34,795 nucleotides of DNA. Source: JAVBMJ01 sp031552535 (GTDB taxonomy: Bacteria > Bacteroidota > Bacteroidia > Bacteroidales > Rikenellaceae). Below the pieces are notes generated by a model. The model was not told where the DNA came from. It saw only the letters and a program-made list of their open reading frames with translations, and did no database searches. The stretch spans positions 1-34,795 of the forward strand of contig JAVBMJ010000037.1 in the NCBI GenBank assembly GCA_031552535.1, given 5' to 3'. Below are positions 6,758 to 15,640 of this stretch, piece by piece (position 1 is the stretch's first letter; the number at the start of each line of letters is the position of its first letter). The position numbers and the translations under genes were made by a program.

Positions 6758-9700
6758 ATGAACAAAAGTAAACAAATTGAAGGGCAAAAGCAAACCAAAC
6801 GTCTGCTTTGCCCGCTGTTACGGTCTATGGCTGTTATGGCGATGTTGCTTTGCAGCCTGGGGGTTTACGCCCAGACACTACCGGTGACGCTCAACCTGAA
6901 GGATACCAAGCTTTCGGCGGCGCTCACCGAGATAGAAAAACAAACCAGCTATGTATTCTCCTACGACAATAGCGTGAATACGGATGCCACAATTTCAATC
7001 AGTGTTTCCAACATGCCGCTTTCGCGCGTCCTGCCGCAACTGCTCGACCCGCAGAACATCGCCTACGAAGTACGCAATAACTCGATTGTGCTTTCGCGCA
7101 AGGCCGAAGCGCCCCAGGCTAAAAAAATTGCCGGCAGGGTGCTCGATGCCAACGGCCAGCCGGTTATCGGTGCGACGGTGGTGGTAAAAGGCACCTCTAC
7201 GGGTACGGCTACCGATCTCGACGGAAACTTCACCCTGACGGTGCCGGCAAGCAGCAAGGAGTTAACCGTCAGCTATATCGGCATGACGCCCAGGGATATT
7301 AGCATAGGACACCAGACCACATACCAGATCACCCTGGAATCGTCTACGATAAAGGTGGACGATGTTGTAGTGACGGCCATGGGGATCAAACGTTCTACCA
7401 AAGCGCTTAATTACAACGTACAAAGTGTGGCTAACGACCAACTGACAAAGGTAAAAGACGCCAACTTTATCAACTCGCTGAACGGCAAGGTGGCCGGTGT
7501 GAATATCAACACTTCTTCTTCGGGTGTCGGCGGTGCGTCTAAAGTGGTGATGCGCGGCAGCAAGTCGATCATGCAGTCGTCGAACGCCATTTATGTGATC
7601 GACGGCGTACCTATGACCAATTTCGGTGGCGAAGGCGACCAGGAATTCGGCTCGAAAGGCACTACCGAGGCTATTGCCGATATCAACCCCGAGGACATCG
7701 AATCGGTATCGGTACTGACAGGGGCGGCGGCGGCGGCCCTTTATGGCAGCAGTGCGGCCAACGGTGCGATTGTGATCACAACCAAGAAAGGCAAAGCGGG
7801 CAAAGCCGAAGTGATTTTTTCGAGCAACACCGAAATCATCGCCCCGTTTGTTATGCCCAAATTCCAGAATATCTACGGGACCGGCGATACGAATTCGTCG
7901 GTGGAGGTGCTCGACCGCAGTTGGGGCAACAAACTCAACCCGTCGAACTACATGGGTTACGATCCCGCGAAGGACTATTTCCAACGCGGCCTTGTCACTA
8001 CCGAAACGATATCCGTTTCACGCGGCAACGAACGCAACCAGGTCTATCTGTCGGCAGGAGCCATCAATTCCGAAGGCATAGTTCCGAACAACACATATGA
8101 CCGTTATAACTTCACCTTCCGCAACACCAGCCAGTTGATCGACGACAAGCTGACACTGGACGTAAATGCCAGCTACGTCATGCAGAAGGATATGAACATG
8201 GTCAACCAGGGGGTTTACATGAACCCGCTCGTTTCGGCCTACCTTTTTCCGCGCGGCAACGACTGGAACGATATCCAAATGTATGAACGCTGGGATACGG
8301 GCCGCAACATATACACCCAGTATTGGCCGTCGGGAGCAGGGACCTATGTCATGCAGAACCCATATTGGATCAATAACCGCAACCTGCGTAGCAACGATAA
8401 GGATCGCTATATGTTAGGCGCCAGCCTCGACTACAAACCTTTAGAATGGCTGAGTGTAGTTGGTCGCATCCGTATAGACAATACCAATAATACATATGAG
8501 GAGAAGTTCTACGCCACCACGAATACACTGCTCACAAGCGGCTCGAACCGCGGTTTTTTCGGCCAAACCCTCACCCGGGACAAACAGACCTACGGTGACA
8601 TTATGGCCAACTTCAACAAGACCATAGGCGACGACTGGACGGTCCAGGCCAACGTTGGCGCTTCGTTCGTCGACAGCCGCTATTGGGGAACGGCGGTACG
8701 TGGCCCTATTCGCGACAAAGCCAACGGCGATTCGACTCCGGGCGTGACCAATTCGTTCCACCTCGAACAGTTGAGCGACGTGAAGACCACCCGCGACCAA
8801 ACCGACTGGCACGAACAGACCCAGTCGATATTCGCCAGTGCCGAAGTAGGTTATAAGGGGGCGTATTACCTGACTGTGACCGGCCGCAACGACTGGCCTT
8901 CCCAACTGGCAGGCCCTGGTTCGGGCAACAGTTCATTTTTCTACCCGTCGGTCGGGGGTGCGGTTGTGCTCTCCGAAATTTTCAATCTGGGCGAACAGGT
9001 ATCGTTCCTTAAGTTGCGAGGGTCGTTCGCGTCGGTGGGCGTAGCCTTCAAGCGTTATCTGGCAAACCCGAGTTACGACTGGAACAACGACACCAAACTG
9101 TGGCGCGACAAGACATACTATCCGGTCAATGACCTGAAACCCGAACGCACCAGGTCGTGGGAGGTGGGAATGGCCGCCAACTTCCTGAAACATTTCAACA
9201 TCGACCTTAGCTTCTATTCCGCCAAAACCAGCAACCAGACCTTTGAACCGGGCATCTCTCCCGGATCAGGCTACTCGACCATGTACATACAGTCGGGCGA
9301 TATCCTCAACGAAGGGGTGGAACTCTCGCTGGGGTACAAAAATACCTGGAACAAATTCAGTTGGAACAGCAACTACACATTCAGTTCCAACCGCAACAAG
9401 ATACTGTCGATAGGTGAAAACGCGTATAACCCCATAACGGGCGAAAAACTCGATATAGGTCCTCTCGATGTTGGCGGTCTGGGCCAGACGCGCTTCATTT
9501 TGCAAAAAGGCGGCACATTGGGCGACATTTACTCGCGTACCGACCTGCAGCGCGACAGCAATGGCGACATCTATGTCGATCCCGACGGTAACATCCGCGC
9601 AGTGGCCGTTGCCGACGGCCAGTGGATCAAGCTCGGCAGCGTTCTTCCCGATGCCAACATGGCATGGAACAACAGTTTCTCCTGGAAAAATGTCTCTGCA

Positions 9701-10141
9701 GGATTATTGTTCGCAGCACGTTTGGGCGGAGTTGTTTACTCGCGTACCCAATCGGCAATGGACTACTACGGAGTGTCGGAAGCTACGGCCATAGCCCGCG
9801 ATAACGGCGGAGTATGGATCAACGGCGGCGATCTGATCGATGCCAATAAATGGTACACGACCATTGCGACACAGGACGGCGTTTCGCAGTTCTATACCTA
9901 CTCGGCGACCAACGTGCGCCTGCAGGAGGCGTCAATCGGTTATACCATACCGACGGAAAAGCTTGGCAACATGATGTCCATCACCCTCTCGCTGGTGGGC
10001 CGCAATCTGTGGATGATTTACAACAAGGCTCCGTTCGATCCCGAAGCCGTGGCCACCACCGGGAACTACTACCAGGGTATCGATTATTTCATGATGCCTT
10101 CTACGCGCAACATCGGCTTCAACATCAGGATTAAATTCTAA
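6758..10141 (+). CDS. SusC/RagA TonB-dependent transporter with STN domain
   Basis: A 1127-residue outer-membrane beta-barrel importer. It has a signal peptide to about residue 38 (MLLCSLGVYAQ), an STN signalling domain at about 42-113, a carboxypeptidase-regulatory-like domain at about 123-195 (GRVLDANGQPVIGATVVVKGT), a TonB-box-like VDDVVVTA at 200, the plug (INSLNGKVAGVNI, AIYVIDGVPM, SVLTGAAAAALYGSSAANGAI), and the barrel ending in NIRIKF. The STN domain marks a transporter that also signals to the FecR encoded just upstream. The start at 6758 gives a proper signal peptide; earlier in-frame codons add a basic tail. The SusD gene follows after 5 bases. The imported ligand is probably an N-glycan fragment, judging by the downstream endo-glycosidase. 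Confidence 0.95.
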   Translation: MNKSKQIEGQKQTKRLLCPLLRSMAVMAMLLCSLGVYAQTLPVTLNLKDTKLSAALTEIEKQTSYVFSYDNSVNTDATISISVSNMPLSRVLPQLLDPQNIAYEVRNNSIVLSRKAEAPQAKKIAGRVLDANGQPVIGATVVVKGTSTGTATDLDGNFTLTVPASSKELTVSYIGMTPRDISIGHQTTYQITLESSTIKVDDVVVTAMGIKRSTKALNYNVQSVANDQLTKVKDANFINSLNGKVAGVNINTSSSGVGGASKVVMRGSKSIMQSSNAIYVIDGVPMTNFGGEGDQEFGSKGTTEAIADINPEDIESVSVLTGAAAAALYGSSAANGAIVITTKKGKAGKAEVIFSSNTEIIAPFVMPKFQNIYGTGDTNSSVEVLDRSWGNKLNPSNYMGYDPAKDYFQRGLVTTETISVSRGNERNQVYLSAGAINSEGIVPNNTYDRYNFTFRNTSQLIDDKLTLDVNASYVMQKDMNMVNQGVYMNPLVSAYLFPRGNDWNDIQMYERWDTGRNIYTQYWPSGAGTYVMQNPYWINNRNLRSNDKDRYMLGASLDYKPLEWLSVVGRIRIDNTNNTYEEKFYATTNTLLTSGSNRGFFGQTLTRDKQTYGDIMANFNKTIGDDWTVQANVGASFVDSRYWGTAVRGPIRDKANGDSTPGVTNSFHLEQLSDVKTTRDQTDWHEQTQSIFASAEVGYKGAYYLTVTGRNDWPSQLAGPGSGNSSFFYPSVGGAVVLSEIFNLGEQVSFLKLRGSFASVGVAFKRYLANPSYDWNNDTKLWRDKTYYPVNDLKPERTRSWEVGMAANFLKHFNIDLSFYSAKTSNQTFEPGISPGSGYSTMYIQSGDILNEGVELSLGYKNTWNKFSWNSNYTFSSNRNKILSIGENAYNPITGEKLDIGPLDVGGLGQTRFILQKGGTLGDIYSRTDLQRDSNGDIYVDPDGNIRAVAVADGQWIKLGSVLPDANMAWNNSFSWKNVSAGLLFAARLGGVVYSRTQSAMDYYGVSEATAIARDNGGVWINGGDLIDANKWYTTIATQDGVSQFYTYSATNVRLQEASIGYTIPTEKLGNMMSITLSLVGRNLWMIYNKAPFDPEAVATTGNYYQGIDYFMMPSTRNIGFNIRIKF

Positions 10142-10146
10142 CGACT

Positions 10147-11730
10147 ATGAAACTAAGCAGATCAATCATAAAATACACCCTGCCTCTGGCCTTGTCAGGT
10201 ATTGCCGGCTGCACGGGCAACTACGAGGAGATCAACCGCAATCCGAACGAGGTGACCCTTGATGAACAGCTCAGGGATGACTACATTATCTCTGCGGCGA
10301 TGATGAATCTCCAGAACTGGGTCGTTCCTACCTCGGTAAACACATGCCAGTTCACAGACTGTCTCCTGGGAGGTCCGTTGGGCGGTTATTTCGCCGATTC
10401 GAAATCGGACTGGAACGAGAAAATATCCACCTACAATGCCAGCAACAACTGGATGAGGGTAATGTTCCAGGATATCATCCCGGAAGTTTATCCAAGTTTG
10501 AGTACGATCAAGACGTATGCCACGAAGGATGTACACCTGGGCGTCGCCACTGTATTGAAGGTAGCCGTTATGCACCGCATTACGGACACATACGGTCCGA
10601 TACCCTATTCGAAAATCGGCGAGAGCGGCGAGTTGCAGATCTCCTACGATTCGCAGCAGGACATCTATAACCAGTTCTTCGACGAGTTGAACGACGCTAT
10701 CGACAAGCTTACGACCCATCGTACCGAATTCTTCTCCAACGAATCCGACCTTATTTATAACGGTGAAGTTGAAAAATGGATCAAGTACGCCAACTCGCTC
10801 AAATTGCGCCTGGCTATGCGCATCGTCTATGCCGATGCCGCAAAGGCCAAGCAGATGGCCGAAGAGGCAGTCAACCATGAGGTTGGAACGATAACCATCA
10901 ACACTGAAAATGCCGCTCTGCCTACGTTCGGTACCGACGGGAACCCGATCTATGTGGCTACCAACGTTTATAACCGCGATGAGAAGAACCGCACCGGCGG
11001 CGACCACCAGTCTTCGGCCGACATCACCACCTACATGAAGGGCTATTCAGATCCGCGACGGGCGGCCTACTTCCTCAATTCGGGTACGGCAGGCTATGAA
11101 TACACAGGTCTGCGTTCCGGTATCGCCATCCCTTCGGCAGCCGAGGTTTTCAAATATTCTGCCGTCAAGATCAGCATCTCTTCTCCTTTGCAGTGGATGA
11201 ACGCCGCCGAGGTGATGTTCCTCAAAGCCGAAGGTGCGCTTCGCGGATGGAATATGGGCGGAACCGCCAAGGAACTCTATGAACTCGGCGTTACCCGTTC
11301 CTTCGAGCAGTGGGGCGTACAGGGGACGTCAACCTATCTGGCCGACGCCACCAGCGTTCCGGCAGTGTATGTCGATCCGGCGGGGCTCTATGGATACAAC
11401 AATCAGTTGAGTGGCATCACCATTGCATGGAACGACGCCGCACCGTTCGAAACCAACCTGGAACGTATCATCGTACAGAAGTGGATCGCCAACTGGACTA
11501 TCGGCAATGAATCGTGGGCCGAACGCCGCCGCACGGGTTATCCGAAGATGATGCCCGTGGTGTACAACGGCAGCGGCGGTGTGCTTGCCGACAACGCCAT
11601 ACCCCGGCGCCTTCCCTATCCGTTGGAAGAGTACCAAACCAACACAGCCAATGTGAACTCGGCTGTAACGAACCTTCTGGGTGGACCCGATAACATGGCT
11701 ACGCGTATGTGGTGGGATAAAAAGAACTAA
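10147..11730 (+). CDS. SusD/RagB-type nutrient-binding lipoprotein
   Basis: A 527-residue surface lipoprotein that forms the lid on the SusC barrel and binds the glycan. The lipobox is SGIAGC with Cys22, followed by TGNYEEINRNPNEVT, typical of the SusD_2 subgroup. The alpha-helical TPR-like body carries LKVAVMHRITDTYGPIPYSKIGE and YNQFFDELNDAIDKLT, and the C-terminus has RRLPYPLEEYQTN, the usual close of these proteins. It sits 5 bases after the SusC gene, as is normal for these obligate pairs. A long palindromic repeat begins at its stop codon and separates it from the next genes. Confidence 0.93.
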   Translation: MKLSRSIIKYTLPLALSGIAGCTGNYEEINRNPNEVTLDEQLRDDYIISAAMMNLQNWVVPTSVNTCQFTDCLLGGPLGGYFADSKSDWNEKISTYNASNNWMRVMFQDIIPEVYPSLSTIKTYATKDVHLGVATVLKVAVMHRITDTYGPIPYSKIGESGELQISYDSQQDIYNQFFDELNDAIDKLTTHRTEFFSNESDLIYNGEVEKWIKYANSLKLRLAMRIVYADAAKAKQMAEEAVNHEVGTITINTENAALPTFGTDGNPIYVATNVYNRDEKNRTGGDHQSSADITTYMKGYSDPRRAAYFLNSGTAGYEYTGLRSGIAIPSAAEVFKYSAVKISISSPLQWMNAAEVMFLKAEGALRGWNMGGTAKELYELGVTRSFEQWGVQGTSTYLADATSVPAVYVDPAGLYGYNNQLSGITIAWNDAAPFETNLERIIVQKWIANWTIGNESWAERRRTGYPKMMPVVYNGSGGVLADNAIPRRLPYPLEEYQTNTANVNSAVTNLLGGPDNMATRMWWDKKN

Positions 11731-11893
11731 TAAACTGTTTAAACTTATTAATCTCGTTCTTTTTCTGCTGTTTGCCGCGCTTTTCTCCGGTGCAATTCGT
11801 TAAATAGGGGCCGCTATTCGCCTCATTCCACCTGAGAAAATCATCGGCAAACAGATATAAAATAACTTCGTAAATAAATTTAAACAGCTTCTA
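11729..11893. repeat. Long palindromic repeat inside the glycan locus
   Basis: Arms 11729-11786 and about 11834-11893 are imperfect inverted copies that share CTGTTTAAA near the ends and CTGTTTGCCG plus TTTTCTC further in, around a ~47-base centre. The outer ends match the AGAAACTGTTTAAA family. It fills the 179-base gap between susD and the next gene, so if transcription runs through, the mRNA would fold into a long hairpin. That could protect susCD mRNA or lower expression of the downstream genes. Confidence 0.6.
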
Positions 11894-11909
11894 AACAACA
11901 GGACTTACT

Positions 11910-12962
11910 ATGAAAAAAATACTCAATAACAGATGTTTGGTCTCGCTTTTTGTCATGGCCGGATGCTGCATGATGTCAGTTTCATGCAGCGATTGGACCG
12001 ATACCGAAAGCCTTGACCTGGACGGCAACAAATTCGAGCAAACCAACCCCGATAAGTATGCCCAATACCTGGAAGAGCTACGCACATATAAGCAAAGCAA
12101 CCACAAGGTGCTGTATGCCTGGATGGACAACGTGCAGGTTCCCACATCGCGTGCCCACCATCTCACGATGCTTCCCGACAGTGTGGACGTGATCTCATTG
12201 CTCAATCCCGACAACCTTCCGCAGTGGACCCTCGACGAAATGGCCCAAATCCGCAAGGATAAAGGTATGAAGGTGGTCTATACGGTAAGTTACACCGACC
12301 TGGAACTTTCTTATAAGAACTATACCGACAACCTCGAAGAGGGGACGGAGGCTCAGAGCTTCCTGGACTTCGAAGCAGAGTATATGGATAAGGCCATAGC
12401 CTTATGCGACAAGTATGGCTACGACGGTATCTCGTTCCACTACATGGGCAAAGGCACCAATCACATGACCGAAGCGGTAAAAGCAGACTTCCTGGCCCGC
12501 CAGGAGGGTTTCATGTCCAAGGTGGCAACCTGGGTGGCAGCCAATCCCGGCAAGATGTTTATCTTCGAGGGCACTCCACATTTTCTGACGGACAAAACGA
12601 TCCTTTCATCGGCCAGTTATATCGTTTTGCGGACCACAGGCTCCAATGCCCGCGATATGCTGTCTGTCGAGGTAATGACCGCCATGGGTAACGGCAGCAT
12701 TCCCTCCGACCGTTTCATTGTGACCGTAGTGCCCATTTCGCTCGACCCTGCAGATGCTTCCACAGGTCGTTTCACCGATGGTTACGGCAACCGGGTGAGC
12801 GCTATTCTCGAAGCGGCTACCTGGGTGTCTACTCCCGAAACAGGCTTTACCAAGGCCGGTCTGGGGATCTATGGCATCCAGACCGATTATTACAACATCT
12901 CCCTGGTCTACAGATACACCAGGGCAGGTATCAGCATCATGAACCCCACTCCTAAAAAGTAA
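11910..12962 (+). CDS. GH18-fold surface lipoprotein lacking catalytic residues
   Basis: A 350-residue lipoprotein with a lipobox ending at Cys26, then acidic SDWTDTESLD, the kind of start seen on surface-exposed Bacteroidota lipoproteins. The body is a TIM barrel of the GH18 (BT1044-like) group: VLYAWMDNV, VVYTVSYTDLE, and the strand YDGISFHYMGKG. In active GH18 enzymes that strand reads DGxDxDxE. Here it is D172-G-I-S175-F-H177-Y-M179, so the catalytic glutamate and two aspartates are gone. I infer a glycan-binding role. It starts a group of three lipoprotein genes spaced 8 and 28 bases apart. Confidence 0.8.
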   Translation: MKKILNNRCLVSLFVMAGCCMMSVSCSDWTDTESLDLDGNKFEQTNPDKYAQYLEELRTYKQSNHKVLYAWMDNVQVPTSRAHHLTMLPDSVDVISLLNPDNLPQWTLDEMAQIRKDKGMKVVYTVSYTDLELSYKNYTDNLEEGTEAQSFLDFEAEYMDKAIALCDKYGYDGISFHYMGKGTNHMTEAVKADFLARQEGFMSKVATWVAANPGKMFIFEGTPHFLTDKTILSSASYIVLRTTGSNARDMLSVEVMTAMGNGSIPSDRFIVTVVPISLDPADASTGRFTDGYGNRVSAILEAATWVSTPETGFTKAGLGIYGIQTDYYNISLVYRYTRAGISIMNPTPKK

Positions 12963-12970
12963 CACGCTCT

Positions 12971-14134
12971 ATGAAACGGAAAATATCATACATGATGTTT
13001 GCGGCAGCCTTTGTGGCAGTGATTGCCGGCTGCAAACGCGAGATCCCCGAATATGCCGACTACGACAACAAAGTCTACATCAACGAGGTCAAAAAAACAG
13101 CCGGCGTACTGATCAAAGCCAACGTCTACACCGATTCGCGCAGCTTCGAAGCCGCGATTGCCAAACCGGCGACAAAGGACTATACGCTCAAATTCAAGGC
13201 TGATGCGTCGTTGGTGCCGGTATTCAATGCCTCATACTACGAGAACGCACAAATGTTGCCGGCGGAGATTTACACACTCACCGAAAGCGAAGCCGTCATT
13301 CAGACCGGCGGGGTGCGTTCGACACCCATTACGGTAGATTTCAAGGATATCAACACACTCGACCGCGATCTGGTGTATGTCCTTCCGGTGACTCTTGCCG
13401 AAACAGACGGTATGGCTGTGCTGGAGAGCGCCCGCACGATGTACTATGTCTTCAAAGGTGCCGCTTTGGTAAACGTTGTGGCCGACATAGATCAGAACTC
13501 ACTCAAGGTTGTGTGGGCAAATACTTCGGTGGTCAGCAATCTTTCGCAGGTGACCTTCGAAGCCCTGGTACGCGCCCGTGCTTTCACCCGGACCGGATCG
13601 GACAGCGAGATCATGTCGGTTATGGGTGTGGAAGGCTATTGCCTGATCCGTACCGGCGACAGCAACTATCCGGGACAGTTGCAGTGGGCCTTCTCCGGCA
13701 AGAACTATCCCGGCAAGGACGCTACCAAGGTGATTCCCCTGAACCAGTGGGTGCACATAGCTACGACATATGACGCCAATACCAGAAAAATTCAGATTTA
13801 TGTCGACGGCGTGCTCCAGTCGGAGGAAGCCTCCAATGCACACGGCAATCTGAGTTTCGCCGGACGCGAATTCTACATAGGCAAGTCCTGGAACGACAAT
13901 CGCTGGTGGCAGGGTGAGATCTGCGAAGTCCGCATATGGAGTAAGGCGCGTACACAGCAGGAGATAGCTTCCTCGTTCTACGAGGTAGATCCGGCCAGCG
14001 AAGGTTTGGTAAGCTACTGGAAATTCGATGAAGGCGAAGGCACCGAGATCAAGGACCACACCGGCAATGGGAATAAACTTGTAGCGACAAGTTCCCTGAA
14101 GTGGACCCCCGTCAGCTTGCCTGAAAAGAAATAG
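12971..14134 (+). CDS. DUF1735-LamG surface lipoprotein
   Basis: A 387-residue lipoprotein (lipobox VIAGC, Cys21, then KREIPEY). The first ~170 residues are a DUF1735 (BT_3987-like N-terminal) beta-sandwich, the same type of domain found in the endo-glycosidase after it. About 175-375 is a LamG/concanavalin-like jelly roll with FEALVRARAF, WVHIATTYDANTRKIQIYVDGVLQ, FYIGKSWNDNRWWQGEICEVRIW and a closing LVSYWKFDEGEG. LamG_3 domains bind or present carbohydrates. It lies between the two GH18-fold genes, 8 bases after the first, and is probably a surface glycan-binding partner; no catalytic site is visible. The same architecture occurs in the Bacteroides N-glycan locus next to BT_3987, from memory. 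Confidence 0.85.
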   Translation: MKRKISYMMFAAAFVAVIAGCKREIPEYADYDNKVYINEVKKTAGVLIKANVYTDSRSFEAAIAKPATKDYTLKFKADASLVPVFNASYYENAQMLPAEIYTLTESEAVIQTGGVRSTPITVDFKDINTLDRDLVYVLPVTLAETDGMAVLESARTMYYVFKGAALVNVVADIDQNSLKVVWANTSVVSNLSQVTFEALVRARAFTRTGSDSEIMSVMGVEGYCLIRTGDSNYPGQLQWAFSGKNYPGKDATKVIPLNQWVHIATTYDANTRKIQIYVDGVLQSEEASNAHGNLSFAGREFYIGKSWNDNRWWQGEICEVRIWSKARTQQEIASSFYEVDPASEGLVSYWKFDEGEGTEIKDHTGNGNKLVATSSLKWTPVSLPEKK

Positions 14135-14162
14135 ATCACTGCAACGTAAAGAACAGTAAATT

Positions 14163-15563
14163 ATGAAAACACATAAAATCGCCGGTGCAGGACTTTTTGC
14201 AACCGCCCTTCTTCTTTCGGGCATTGTGACATCCTGTGCAGATGACATCAACCTGAATACTCCCGACCAGAGCAAATACGAGGTGGTCGGAAAAACGTAC
14301 GGGTTCCTGGAGAACGCCATCGCGCCCAACGCAAGCATCGTCGACCTGTACAAGACCGAAGGCCGCACACTCAAACTTAACGTGATGCTATCCAAAAAAG
14401 CCGACCGGGCCGTCGACGTGAAACTTGCTTATGATGCGGCTGTGGTTGCAGACTACAACGCCAGGTACAAAACTTCGTTCGAGGTATTGCCCGCATCGCT
14501 GATCAGCATAGCCAATGGCGGCAACGCGGTAGTGGCACCCGGCTACCTCCAGTCCTTGCCTGTCGAGATCAAGCTCGTCTCTTCGGCTGAACTCGTAGAA
14601 GGAAAATCTTACGCACTGCCCATTAAGATCGAGACCGTTACCGACGGGGTGGAACTGACAGGGAACAGCAGCTATATCTACTGGGTAAAATATCAGGGTA
14701 CCCGCATGAGTTGCGACAAGCCTTACAACATGAAGATCGTCAGTTGTATGGAGATCAACGACACCAATCCGCTCAACAACGGTGAACTTTTCCTGAAGAG
14801 CAGCGGCAAAGCCTTGTTCGACTATGTGGTCTTGTTCTCGGCCAATATTAACTATAATGCCGAAACGGGCCGTGTGTATGTGAACTGCAATCCTAACATC
14901 CGTGCCGTGCTGGATAATCGCGAGCATTATCTCAAGCCACTGAAGGATATGGGGATGAAGATCATCCTGGGGATTCTCGGAAACCACGACCAGTCGGGCG
15001 TGGCCAACCTGACCCAGCCTACGGCCGCCTATTTTGCCCAGGAATTGAAATATTATTGCGATGCATACGATCTGGACGGGGTATTCTTCGACGATGAATA
15101 TTCGAACTACTCGTCGGGCCCCGGTTTTGAAAGCGGATCATCGTCGGCTTATGCCGCACGGTTGCTGTACGAGACCAAACGCGCCATGCCCGACAGGGTC
15201 GTGATGGCATACCTGTGGTCGACACTATCCTCCAATACTTACACTATCGACGGTATGCTCCCCGGACAGTATGTCGATTACGCCATTGCCGACTACGGCG
15301 CAGGCGGCGGCAACTATACGGGAATGGCCACTTCTCAGAAAATGCCCTGGTCGCAGGAATTCAACCTGGGGCGGTCGGTAATGCAGAATACAACCACTGC
15401 GATCAACCTGCGCACCGGGGGCTACGGCGGCAACATGATCTTCGCGCTCGACCCGACACGCATAAACTGGCCGTCCAGATTGAACAGCCTGGGGTACCTT
15501 ACCCAGGGGATTTGGGGCGAAGATATATATTGGACCGGCAAGACTCACTTGAAAGATTGGTAG
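14163..15563 (+). CDS. GH18 endo-beta-N-acetylglucosaminidase (EndoBT-3987 type)
   Basis: A 466-residue surface lipoprotein (lipobox VTSC, Cys25, then ADDINLNT). DUF1735 occupies about residues 35-185, followed by a GH18 TIM barrel. The active-site strand is D305-G-V-F-F-D310-D-E312-Y. The proton donor Glu312 and the helper Asp310 are present; the middle aspartate of the classic DxxDxDxE is Phe308. EndoBT-3987 of B. thetaiotaomicron, which I recall using Asp312 and Glu314, has the same length and domain order. Such enzymes cut between the two core GlcNAc residues of N-glycans by substrate-assisted catalysis. It lies 28 bases after the DUF1735-LamG gene. High-mannose specificity is an inference from the family. 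Confidence 0.88.
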   Translation: MKTHKIAGAGLFATALLLSGIVTSCADDINLNTPDQSKYEVVGKTYGFLENAIAPNASIVDLYKTEGRTLKLNVMLSKKADRAVDVKLAYDAAVVADYNARYKTSFEVLPASLISIANGGNAVVAPGYLQSLPVEIKLVSSAELVEGKSYALPIKIETVTDGVELTGNSSYIYWVKYQGTRMSCDKPYNMKIVSCMEINDTNPLNNGELFLKSSGKALFDYVVLFSANINYNAETGRVYVNCNPNIRAVLDNREHYLKPLKDMGMKIILGILGNHDQSGVANLTQPTAAYFAQELKYYCDAYDLDGVFFDDEYSNYSSGPGFESGSSSAYAARLLYETKRAMPDRVVMAYLWSTLSSNTYTIDGMLPGQYVDYAIADYGAGGGNYTGMATSQKMPWSQEFNLGRSVMQNTTTAINLRTGGYGGNMIFALDPTRINWPSRLNSLGYLTQGIWGEDIYWTGKTHLKDW

Positions 15564-15640
15564 AACCCGGCTACTGCCATTACGGTTGCGGAGTATCTTC
15601 CCGCAACCGGATGGTTGACCATAAAAACACCGAATTGACT

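Noticed and set aside
15215..15640. N-terminal extension of the BACON-LRR frame into the endo-glycosidase gene
   Set aside because: It overlaps a well-supported gene in another frame, and a proper lipoprotein signal peptide begins at 15641.
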